5,246 bases of DNA from contig DMXM01000034.1 in the NCBI GenBank assembly GCA_003482905.1, forward strand, positions 21,034 through 26,279. The letters are read 5' to 3'. The stretch comes from Elusimicrobiota bacterium (GTDB taxonomy: Bacteria > Elusimicrobiota > Elusimicrobia > Elusimicrobiales > UBA9959). A program made the translations under genes and the position numbers. The notes under the pieces were generated by a model. That model made no database searches. It had not been told where the DNA came from and saw nothing but the letters and a program-made list of their open reading frames with translations. Below, piece by piece: positions 1 through 5,200 of this stretch (position 1 is its first letter; each line of letters starts with the position of its first letter).

Positions 1-35
1 GGGAAATTATGGCGGGGCCCCCCATCCGCAAAGGG

Positions 36-58
36 TGCTCGGGAGGACTCCCCGGGCA
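36..58 (-). terminator. Weak hairpin downstream of hisS, possible terminator
   Basis: An imperfect inverted repeat beginning 28 bases after the hisS stop: TGC and CGGG arms pair with CCCG and GCA across one mismatch, with an unpaired centre. On the minus strand it is followed only by CCCTTTGCGG, a poor T-tract. It may end or stabilise the operon transcript. The rest of 1-85 shows no gene. Confidence 0.25.
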
Positions 59-85
59 AGCCTTCGTTTCCCTTTTGATAAAACA

Positions 86-1336
86 TCAGCCCCTCAGAAG
101 CTGCTTTAGGTGTGAAGGGGCATCGGCGACGGGGACAGTGGTCTGTTCGCCTTTTTCTTTAAGGGGTTTTATGGCTACGGTGCCGGCTTTTATTTCGTCC
201 TCGCCTATTATTAAAGCGTAGGAGGCGCCGCTTTTGTCGGCGGAGCGCATCTGCGACTTGAGGCTGAGGGTCAGGTTGGAGGAGTCGGCGCTGATGTTTT
301 CGGCGCGCAGGGCCGCGAGCAGGCGGAAGGCCTGGCTCTGCGCCTGGGCGGAGGCGGATACTATGTAGACCGCGGGCGAGCCGTCTATCTTGGTCTTATC
401 TTTAAGAAGCAGGGCTACGCGGTCCACGCCCATGGCCCAGCCGATGGCCGGCGCGGCGGGGCCGCCCATGGATTTTACCAGGTCGTCGTAGCGGCCGCCG
501 GCCGCTATGGCGTCCTGGCTGCCCAGTGCCGTGGTCCTTACTTCGAAGACGGTGCGGGTGTAGTAATCTAGGCCGCGGACGAGGCTGGGGTTGACCTTGT
601 ACTCTATTGCGGAGATCTTCAGCAGCTCCTGGGTATGGGCGAAGTGTTCCGCGCAGGCGGGGCAGAGGGAAAGCCTGGGGGCTTTTTCGGCCAGGGCGGG
701 GCCGTCTATCTTGCAGTCGAGCGCCCTCAGCGGGTTGCGTTCTACGCGGCCCTTGCAGGGCTCGCAGAGCGTGGCGACGTTAAGGCGCAGGTATTCCAGC
801 AGGGTCTGCCTGTAGGCCTTGCGGCATTCGGCGCAGCCGAGCGAATTTATCTCGACCGAGCAGCCGGCAACTCCTACTTTCTCCAGCAGCTTCACCAGCA
901 TTGTTATGGTTTCAGCGTCCGCGAAAGGGGCGGCGTTGCCTATGTGTTCGGCGTCGATCTGCGTGAATTCGCGGTAGCGGCCGGCTTGCGGACGCTCCGC
1001 GCGGAACATATTGCCGATATAAAAGAACTTGGCGTTGCGGCCGGTCTGGCTGAGGTTCTGTTCTATGTAGGCGCGCACCATGCCGGGCGTGCCCTCGGGG
1101 CGCACGGCCACTTCGCGTCCGCCGCCGTCGGTGAAAGCGTACATTTCTTTCTCAACTATGTCCGTGGTGTCGCCGGTGGATTTAACGAACAGCTCTTTGA
1201 GCTCTATGGCGGGGATGCGCAGTTCCTGGTAGCCGTAAAGCGCGAACACTTCGCGCGCCGCGGCTTCTATCTGCGTGAAAAGCGCCGAGTCAGGCGGCAG
1301 CAGGTCCCTGAAACCCCGCAGCGAGTGTACGCTCAT
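86..1336 (-). CDS. hisS: Histidyl-tRNA synthetase (HisRS, class II)
   Basis: Cytoplasmic enzyme that charges tRNA-His with histidine using ATP. The 416-residue product has the usual length and domain order of bacterial HisRS. Class II motif 1 region begins with RGFRDLLP (7-14). Motif 2 is FRAERPQAGRYREF (111-124), with R112 matching the ATP-contacting Arg. The HisA signature LVRGLDYYT (252-260) supplies R254, equivalent to the catalytic Arg259 of E. coli. The HisB signature AAGGRYDDLV is at 278-287, motif 3 (GWAMGVDR) at 299-306, and the anticodon-binding domain at about 320-416. The insertion region carries CxxC pairs at C168/C171, C191/C194 and C225/C228 plus C208, as in many bacterial HisRS. 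The frame is open upstream to 1603, but that part overlaps the regulator gene and is not HisRS-like. The ATG at 1336 is preferred because MSVHSLRGFRD matches the family N-terminus. It overlaps the upstream stop as ATGA and has only a weak GGAA upstream, which suggests translational coupling. Confidence 0.97.
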   Translation of the reverse strand: MSVHSLRGFRDLLPPDSALFTQIEAAAREVFALYGYQELRIPAIELKELFVKSTGDTTDIVEKEMYAFTDGGGREVAVRPEGTPGMVRAYIEQNLSQTGRNAKFFYIGNMFRAERPQAGRYREFTQIDAEHIGNAAPFADAETITMLVKLLEKVGVAGCSVEINSLGCAECRKAYRQTLLEYLRLNVATLCEPCKGRVERNPLRALDCKIDGPALAEKAPRLSLCPACAEHFAHTQELLKISAIEYKVNPSLVRGLDYYTRTVFEVRTTALGSQDAIAAGGRYDDLVKSMGGPAAPAIGWAMGVDRVALLLKDKTKIDGSPAVYIVSASAQAQSQAFRLLAALRAENISADSSNLTLSLKSQMRSADKSGASYALIIGEDEIKAGTVAIKPLKEKGEQTTVPVADAPSHLKQLLRG

Positions 1337-2004
1337 TTGGTGTTTCCGGCTATGGACTGCAGGCGGGCCTGGTTCAGGATCACCAGCTCGCCACGGCGGT
1401 AGTCTATGACGCCGCTGCGCTTGAGGGTGTTGATGGCGCGGCAGACCGGCACGCGCGTGGTGCCCAGGTACTGGGCCAGCTCGGTCTGGTCTATGGACAT
1501 CTTTACCGGCTTTGTCCTCTTGTCCTTGGAAAGTTCCAGGACGGCTTCGGCCAGGCGGCCGAGGATGTTGTGGAACAGCATGGATTCTATTTCCATGTTG
1601 CATTTATTGAGGCGCTCCACCAGGGTGTGCAGGAGCTTCAGGGTGAAATCCGGGTTCTCAAGGATGAGGCGCTTGAAATTCTTTTTTGAGATCACGAAAA
1701 GTTCGCTGTCGTCCACGGCCTGGGCGGAGGCGGAGCGCACTTTCCCCCCCAGCAGCGACATTTCACCGAAAAAGTCCCCTTTCTTGAGAAAGGCGAAGGT
1801 TTTTTTCTTTTCGGAGCCCACAGTGGTGAAGATCTTGATGCGGCCCGACTTTACGATGAAGAAGTTGTTGCCCAGGTCTTGCTTGGCGAACACCATTGCG
1901 CCGGCGCGGTATTGCTGCTGCCCGGCGATGGCCAGCACCTGGTTTATTTCCCGCGAGGTCAGCCCCTTGAAGAAGGGGACTTTTTGAAGGGCCTTTGTTA
2001 CCAT
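1333..2004 (-). CDS. Crp/Fnr-family transcriptional regulator with atypical recognition helix
   Basis: A 223-residue DNA-binding regulator of normal length for the family. The N-terminal cyclic-nucleotide-binding beta-roll spans about 11-128. It includes a phosphate-binding-cassette-like stretch, GEMSLL at 80-85 followed by RSA at 90-92, which keeps the Glu, Arg and Ser that contact cAMP in E. coli Crp (E72, R82, S83). A dimerisation helix follows (about 118-155), then a C-terminal winged helix-turn-helix (about 168-210). There is no N-terminal Cys cluster, so it is not an oxygen-sensing 4Fe-4S Fnr. In the recognition helix, TRVPVCR (183-189) stands where Crp has SRETVGR: both Arg are kept, the base-reading Glu181 is Val185, and a Pro and a Cys (C188) are present. 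The gene starts directly after the upstream stop and overlaps hisS by 4 bases. The effector and regulon are not shown by the sequence; cNMP binding is an inference from the pocket residues. Confidence 0.93.
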   Translation of the reverse strand: MVTKALQKVPFFKGLTSREINQVLAIAGQQQYRAGAMVFAKQDLGNNFFIVKSGRIKIFTTVGSEKKKTFAFLKKGDFFGEMSLLGGKVRSASAQAVDDSELFVISKKNFKRLILENPDFTLKLLHTLVERLNKCNMEIESMLFHNILGRLAEAVLELSKDKRTKPVKMSIDQTELAQYLGTTRVPVCRAINTLKRSGVIDYRRGELVILNQARLQSIAGNTK

Positions 2005-2580
2005 TTATTTCTTTTCCTCCATCTGCATGCCGCACTTGGGGCATTTGCCCGGTTTGTCGGCTTCGGCGCATTTCATCGGGCAGATGTGTTTAATTGAAGC
2101 TTTGGCGGTCTTCTTTGCTTCCTTCTTTCCGGGGCAGCCCGCCTTGTTGTGTTCCTTGGCGGAGGCTCCCTGTATTTTCAGGATAACTTCGGGGGTTTTC
2201 CCGGTGATGAACACCTTCACGCCGTCGGCGGTATTCTCTATTCTGGCTTCGGCGCCTTCCACGCGGCCGGGGCAGTCTTTGTCCATGGTTTCCCTGCTGC
2301 CGTAATGGACCACGGTGAGTTCCTGCGTCCTGGCGATGGTTTCCTTGTCCATTGCGGTCATTGTGACTTCTACGCCGTTCTCGATATTCTTGGAAACGGT
2401 TCTGACGCCGGCTATTTTCTCCGGGCACATCTTGCCGGAGCATTTCTTAACGCTTTCTTTCTTGTGCATGGGGCAGTCGCCGCAGCCGTGTTTGGGGGCG
2501 GCCGTGGCTTTGGTTTCGGCGGCAAACGCGCCCGCGGAAAAGAACATGACCAGCGCGGAACAAAGTATTATATTTTTCAT
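2005..2580 (-). CDS. Exported Cys-rich protein: tandem CP-x-K/R repeats and heavy-metal-binding-type C-terminus
   Basis: A 191-residue protein I cannot assign to a named family over its full length. Residues 1-20 form a signal peptide (Lys, hydrophobic core, AFA cleavage motif before A21), so the mature protein is probably periplasmic. After that come a CxxC followed by PMH (C33, C36, H39), further Cys at 47 and 52, two tandem copies of a roughly 45-50-residue domain starting at C52 and C103, another CPG at 149, and a tail of the form HICPMKC...PGKCPKCGMQM (165-187; C167, C171, C180, C183). The tail resembles the short CPMH...PGKCPxCGM heavy-metal-binding domain found in copper/silver efflux proteins. 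Ten Cys plus conserved His suggest binding of Cu, Ag, Zn or a related metal; this is inference. It is the first gene of an operon with a Crp/Fnr regulator and hisS, with GGAGG 4 bases before ATG 2580 and a TATAAT box further upstream. Confidence 0.85.
   Translation of the reverse strand: MKNIILCSALVMFFSAGAFAAETKATAAPKHGCGDCPMHKKESVKKCSGKMCPEKIAGVRTVSKNIENGVEVTMTAMDKETIARTQELTVVHYGSRETMDKDCPGRVEGAEARIENTADGVKVFITGKTPEVILKIQGASAKEHNKAGCPGKKEAKKTAKASIKHICPMKCAEADKPGKCPKCGMQMEEKK
2016..2020 (-). promoter_or_regulatory. Ribosome binding site of the Crp/Fnr regulator, inside the upstream gene
   Basis: GGAGG on the minus strand, 11 bases before the ATG at 2004 and inside the last codons of the Cys-rich gene. 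It supports the 2004 start and shows that the regulator has its own initiation site as well as direct stop/start adjacency (TAAATG). Confidence 0.7.
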
Positions 2581-2584
2581 GGGG

Positions 2585-2589
2585 CCTCC
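2585..2589 (-). promoter_or_regulatory. Ribosome binding site of the Cys-rich protein gene
   Basis: GGAGG followed by CCCC and the ATG at 2580. The spacing is short, but the match to the anti-Shine-Dalgarno is full. It fixes the start, which is also supported by the signal peptide beginning there. Confidence 0.7.
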
Positions 2590-2590
2590 G

Positions 2591-2608
2591 TGACACTTTA
2601 GACTGTCA
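2591..2608. repeat. Inverted repeat TGACA-N8-TGTCA in the operon leader
   Basis: The arms are 2591-2595 and 2604-2608, perfect over 5 bases with an 8-base spacer. It lies just upstream of the Shine-Dalgarno sequence and around the transcription start expected from the TATAAT box. It could be an operator or a weak leader hairpin. Five-base arms can arise by chance. Confidence 0.35.
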
Positions 2609-2612
2609 GTTA

Positions 2613-2618
2613 ATTATA
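2613..2618 (-). promoter_or_regulatory. -10 box of the Cys-rich protein / regulator / hisS operon
   Basis: A perfect TATAAT on the minus strand inside an A/T-rich island (2609-2627) in otherwise GC-rich DNA, 33 bases before the ATG. It would start transcription at about 2606. No TTGACA-like -35 is visible 16-18 bases upstream; the place is taken by the inverted repeat at 2628-2641. A promoter with a good -10 and no -35 is typical of activator-dependent transcription, which fits a Crp/Fnr gene in the same operon but does not prove it. Confidence 0.55.
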
Positions 2619-2627
2619 TAATTTTTT

Positions 2628-2641
2628 CCGCACGGCTGCGG
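2628..2641. repeat. Inverted repeat CCGCA-N4-TGCGG over the -35 position
   Basis: A perfect 5-4-5 inverted repeat, spacer CGGC, centred about 19 bases upstream of the centre of the TATAAT box, so it covers the -35 position of the operon promoter. It is not an intrinsic terminator: on neither strand is it followed by a T-tract. The 5-4-5 spacing is that of Fnr-type operators, although the half-site is not TTGAT. Candidate operator. Confidence 0.4.
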
Positions 2642-2643
2642 TC

Positions 2644-2657
2644 GGGCCAAAGGGCCC
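2644..2657. repeat. Inverted repeat GGGCC-N4-GGCCC upstream of the operon promoter
   Basis: A second perfect 5-4-5 inverted repeat, spacer AAAG, two bases beyond the previous one. The two centres are 16 bp apart. It would be centred near -44 of the operon transcript and lies immediately before the plus-strand TTGAAA. Pure G/C arms are more likely to occur by chance in this genome than mixed arms, so it is the weaker of the two. Confidence 0.3.
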
Positions 2658-2686
2658 TTGAAATTTCTTGTTTCGGGAGCTAGGAT
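2658..2686 (+). promoter_or_regulatory. Putative plus-strand promoter for an intergenic RNA
   Basis: TTGAAA (2658-2663), a 17-base spacer, then TAGGAT (2681-2686). This gives 5 of 6 consensus matches at -35, 4 of 6 at -10, and ideal spacing. It points away from the Cys-rich operon and into a region with no open reading frame but with two hairpins. Expected start is about 2692-2695. Confidence 0.4.
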
Positions 2687-2692
2687 ATATTA

Positions 2693-2773
2693 GGGAAGGG
2701 GTCTCTCCCTGAGATGAGAGCGGTACAGTTGAGACCCATGCAGAGGGCGGGCCATCGGGCCCGCCCCTTCTTT
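2693..2773 (+). ncRNA. Putative small intergenic RNA of about 80 nt
   Basis: No coding sequence is seen here, but the stretch lies between a promoter-like pair (2658-2686) and a T-flanked hairpin, both on the plus strand. GGGTCTC (2699-2705) pairs perfectly with GAGACCC (2731-2737), enclosing 25 bases. Inside and overlapping it are mutually exclusive alternatives: TCTC 2704-2707 with GAGA 2711-2714, and CTCTC 2703-2707 with GAGAG 2716-2720. The second hairpin (2745-2766) would be the terminator. I do not recognise a known riboswitch or RNA family. The alternative is that this is simply the 3' untranslated region of the hydrolase gene, since both hairpins also form on the minus strand. Confidence 0.35.
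2745..2773 (+). terminator. Intrinsic terminator-like hairpin, better oriented on the plus strand
   Basis: GGGCGGGCC (2745-2753), loop ATCG, GGCCCGCCC (2758-2766): a 9-bp perfect G/C stem. On the plus strand it is followed by CTTCTTTAAT, a moderate T-tract. On the minus strand the bases after the stem are TCTGCATG, with no T-tract, so it is a poor terminator for the hydrolase gene that ends at 2780, although it may still halt or protect that transcript. Confidence 0.55.
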
Positions 2774-2779
2774 AATGGG

Positions 2780-3598
2780 TTATGCGGTACGGCTTGAATT
2801 CTCCAGCCGCAGCCAGTCCCTGAAGAGCGCCTCGAACTGCCCGCATTCGTGCGGCAGGAAGTGGCCGCAGTCGTAGAACGAGTGATATTCGCTGTTCCTC
2901 AGTCTGGAAGAGAGCCGGAACTGGTCGCGGTAGCCGGTCAATGTGTCCTGCTGCCCCACAAGGAAAGTGGTGCGGGACCTTATCCGGGCGGGCTTAATAC
3001 GGATATTTTCAGCGGCCGCGTTCCGGTACAGCATGGTCTGGTAAGCGAATTTTCCGGGAGAAAAGCCGTCCGGGACGCCGGCCTTGTACCTTTTCAGGGT
3101 TTGCGGCGTCCTTTTGGCGGCCAGCGCCAGGTACCTGGTGTCGGCCGTCTTTTCCTGGGCCCGCGTCAACTCGTCGGAAATAATGGTCCGCTCGGCCGGT
3201 CTTGTGATCCGGCGCTTATCGGTGCAGACAGGAGGCGCTATGAGGAAAAGCGAGGGAAAGCGGATCTTCTCCGCCAGTTTGAGGGCCACAAAACCGCCCA
3301 GAGAGTAGCCGACCAAGGCGGGAGGCGTACTAAAATTTCCGCGGAGGAACGTTTCCACGTCCTCGAGCAGCGCGGTCATGCTGGCCCTGGTCAGCTGGCG
3401 GCCGGAGGCTCCGTGGCCCGGGAAGTCCGGATAGATCCGCCTGTGGCCCCCGTTGCGGCCCGGGAAATACGGCTCGAAAGTGTTTTTCATCGAGACGTGG
3501 TCGACCGTGGCGCCGTGCAGGAACACCACGGGGCGCCCGGTTCCGGGCCCGATGGCGTCGTAGGCTATCCAGGTACGCCCGATATCGTATTTTTTCAT
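2780..3598 (-). CDS. Alpha/beta-fold hydrolase, substrate unknown
   Basis: A 272-residue soluble enzyme with a complete alpha/beta-hydrolase catalytic set. The oxyanion-hole motif FLHGAT is at 26-31, a DFPGHG turn at 58-63, and the nucleophile elbow GYSLGG at 97-102 with Ser99. The acid is probably Asp218 (GQQDTLTG) and the base His246 (DCGHFLPHE). A lid region of about 125-200 separates the strands, as in esterases, lactonases and C-C hydrolases of the MenH/BphD type. No signal peptide or membrane segment is seen, so it is likely cytoplasmic. GGAGGGGG about 5 bases before ATG 3598 supports the start. It is separated from pyk by a strong terminator and from the Cys-rich gene by 199 bases, so it is probably monocistronic and its context says nothing firm about substrate. 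Family assignment is secure; specificity is not. Confidence 0.92.
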   Translation of the reverse strand: MKKYDIGRTWIAYDAIGPGTGRPVVFLHGATVDHVSMKNTFEPYFPGRNGGHRRIYPDFPGHGASGRQLTRASMTALLEDVETFLRGNFSTPPALVGYSLGGFVALKLAEKIRFPSLFLIAPPVCTDKRRITRPAERTIISDELTRAQEKTADTRYLALAAKRTPQTLKRYKAGVPDGFSPGKFAYQTMLYRNAAAENIRIKPARIRSRTTFLVGQQDTLTGYRDQFRLSSRLRNSEYHSFYDCGHFLPHECGQFEALFRDWLRLENSSRTA

Positions 3599-3603
3599 CT
3601 TTA

Positions 3604-3619
3604 CCCCCTCCGTAGTATA
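3604..3619 (-). promoter_or_regulatory. Hydrolase ribosome binding site and possible -10 box
   Basis: On the minus strand TATACT (3614-3619, 5 of 6 to consensus) is followed by GGAGGGGG within 3604-3611 and then the ATG at 3598. The Shine-Dalgarno call is good. The promoter call is weak: no -35 is recognisable, and the start expected from this -10 would leave an extremely short leader. Confidence 0.4.
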
Positions 3620-3620
3620 T

Positions 3621-3656
3621 CAAAATAAACAAAAAAGAACGCCCCTTCCGGGGCGT
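3621..3656 (-). terminator. Strong intrinsic terminator of pyk
   Basis: On the minus strand ACGCCCC (3656-3650), loop GGAA (a GNRA tetraloop), GGGGCGT (3645-3639), then TCTTTTTTG and further T-rich sequence. A 7-bp perfect stem with a long T-tract begins 24 bases after the pyk stop codon. It separates pyk from the hydrolase gene. Confidence 0.9.
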
Positions 3657-3679
3657 CCTCCCGTGGTTGCTCCGGGGGG

Positions 3680-5200
3680 TCAGGTTTCTTCGTGGAAGGC
3701 CGTGTCGCCCACCACCTCGCAGCGGATGGTGTTGGTGGGGCGGCCTTTGCCGAAAGGGTTGGAGGCCATGATGACCAGTTTCTCCCCTTCCTCTATGGCG
3801 CCCCGCTTGAGCAGCAGGTCTATTATTTTGCCCGCCACGTCGCTGAAACGGAGGTTCTCCGGGTTTTCTATCAGGAAGGGCACTACGCCCCAGTTCAGGG
3901 CGAGCTGGTGATAGAGGGATTCCAGGTGGGTGAAGGCGTAGATCGGCACGCCCGGGCGGAACTTGGACAGCGCCCTGGCCCCGATGCCGTTGGCGGTCAC
4001 CACCGCTATCGCCTTGGCGTTCCAGTCGTGCGCGGTGTTCACCACGCTGTACGCCATGATGTTGGTGATCTCGTCGCGGTTGACGTAGTCGTGCGTGATG
4101 CGGGCGAGGGTGTGGTAGTCTATGGAGGATTCGGTGCGGTCGATGATGCGCCCCATCATGTTCACCACGCGGGCGGGGTGGGCGCCCTTGGCGGTTTCCC
4201 CGGAGAGCATGACGGACGAGGTCAGCTCCAGCACGGCGTTGGCGATGTCGGTCACTTCGGCGCGCGTGGGATAGGTCATCTCGGTCATGGACTCCAGCAT
4301 CTGGGTGGCCACGATCACGGGCTTGCCGGCCAGGTAGCAGCGGTTGATGATGGTCTTCTGCAGGTTGGGCAGTTCCTCTATGGGCAGCTCTATGCCCAGG
4401 TCGCCGCGCGCCACCATGATGCCGTTGGAATCGCTGATGATCTCGTCGAGGTTGGTCAGGGCCTGCTTGTCCTCTATTTTGGCTATGAGCTTTATGGGAG
4501 AATCCGCCCTGACGCCTTTTATGATCTCGCGCACGTCGGCGATGTCCTTGGCGGTGCGCACGAAGGAAAGGGCGATATACTCGAAATCGTTCTCGACGGC
4601 GAAAGCTATGTCCTTTTTATCCTTTTCGGACATGAACGGGATGGGATAGTGCACGCCGGGAATGGCCAGGTGGGCCTTGTCCTTGAGCTTGCCGTCGTTA
4701 AGGACGCGCAGGCTGACGGCCCCGGGCCATTCGTTATGCAGCTGCGAGACTTCCAGTTCGATGAAACCGTCCTGCAGCAGCACGCGTGTGCCTATCCGGC
4801 AAAGTTTATCGATGCGGGGCAGGTTGGTGTAGAAATGCCGCTTCTCGGGCGGGAGATCGGCTATCTCCTCCGGCTGGCGCTCGGTGCTCTCGATGTAAAG
4901 GGTTTCGCCCTTGGTCAGGATCACCGGCTTGCTGTAGCCGAACATCCGTACTTCCGGCCCCTTGGTGTCGAGCATGATAGCCAGCGGTACGCCCAGCTCC
5001 CTGCGCACGGCGCGCAATATGCGCACCCTGTTGAGGGCCTCTTCGTAGGCGCAGTGGGAGAAATTAATGCGGGCGACGTTCATCCCCTCTTTGACAAGTT
5101 CGCGGATGCAGGGCTCGTTCTCGGAAGCGGGGCCTATGGTGCAAATGATCTTGGTCCTGCGCTGCGTGTACAGGTCTTTGGCGAAAGTATTGGCCATCAT
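3680..5200 (-). CDS. pyk: Pyruvate kinase
   Basis: Cytoplasmic glycolytic enzyme converting phosphoenolpyruvate and ADP to pyruvate and ATP. The 506-residue product is slightly longer than the usual 470-480, mostly from an N-terminal tail of about 14 residues. RTKIICTIGPAS (15-26) starts the barrel. ARINFSH (43-49) and DTKGPEVR (78-85) supply R44, N46, S48, D78 and T79 for phosphate, K+ and Mg2+ binding. The small B domain follows (about 88-185). The catalytic Lys and metal-binding Glu are in KIEDKQA (K241, E243), and further active-site residues are in MVARGDLG (262-269) and ATQMLESM (298-305). Glu83 is the residue type associated with K+-dependent pyruvate kinases. The C-terminal domain (about 370-506) ends with NTIRCEVVG. 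NAVLELTSSVMLSGETA (321-337) differs from the usual NAVLDGTDAVMLSGETA. The first of two adjacent ATGs is chosen because GGGGG (5209-5213) lies 8 bases before it, a weak Shine-Dalgarno; 5197 remains possible. Confidence 0.97.
   Translation of the reverse strand: MMANTFAKDLYTQRRTKIICTIGPASENEPCIRELVKEGMNVARINFSHCAYEEALNRVRILRAVRRELGVPLAIMLDTKGPEVRMFGYSKPVILTKGETLYIESTERQPEEIADLPPEKRHFYTNLPRIDKLCRIGTRVLLQDGFIELEVSQLHNEWPGAVSLRVLNDGKLKDKAHLAIPGVHYPIPFMSEKDKKDIAFAVENDFEYIALSFVRTAKDIADVREIIKGVRADSPIKLIAKIEDKQALTNLDEIISDSNGIMVARGDLGIELPIEELPNLQKTIINRCYLAGKPVIVATQMLESMTEMTYPTRAEVTDIANAVLELTSSVMLSGETAKGAHPARVVNMMGRIIDRTESSIDYHTLARITHDYVNRDEITNIMAYSVVNTAHDWNAKAIAVVTANGIGARALSKFRPGVPIYAFTHLESLYHQLALNWGVVPFLIENPENLRFSDVAGKIIDLLLKRGAIEEGEKLVIMASNPFGKGRPTNTIRCEVVGDTAFHEET

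Noticed and set aside
635..1402. 255-codon plus-strand open frame opposite hisS
   Set aside because: A GC-rich antisense shadow: its composition mirrors the hisS codons, it has no ribosome binding site, and it contains no recognisable motif.
1337..1603. Longer hisS start at 1603 adding 89 residues
   Set aside because: The extra segment lies in the regulator gene in another frame, is Arg/Pro/His-rich shadow sequence, and the HisRS family N-terminus begins at 1336.
2557..2565. Cys7 of the Cys-rich protein as a lipobox cysteine
   Set aside because: It is too close to the N-terminus and inside the hydrophobic core; the AFA motif at 18-20 marks an ordinary signal-peptidase I site.
2149..2601. 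150-codon plus-strand open frame opposite the Cys-rich gene
   Set aside because: Gly/Phe/Ala-rich shadow of a gene with a clear signal peptide and Cys motifs; it also runs through the operon start region.
2628..2641. CCGCA/TGCGG hairpin as an intrinsic terminator
   Set aside because: On the minus strand it is followed by A residues, and on the plus strand the T-run comes before the stem, not after it.
2699..2740. CTGAGATGA (2709-2717) resembling part of the TPP riboswitch
   Set aside because: The rest of the TPP core (the GGGGTGC stem and the CTGATCTGG-type arm) is absent and there is no thiamine gene downstream, so the match is probably chance.
2849..3628. 259-codon plus-strand open frame opposite the hydrolase
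   Set aside because: The minus-strand frame has a full catalytic set and a good ribosome binding site; this one is a low-complexity mirror with Gly/Arg/Val excess.
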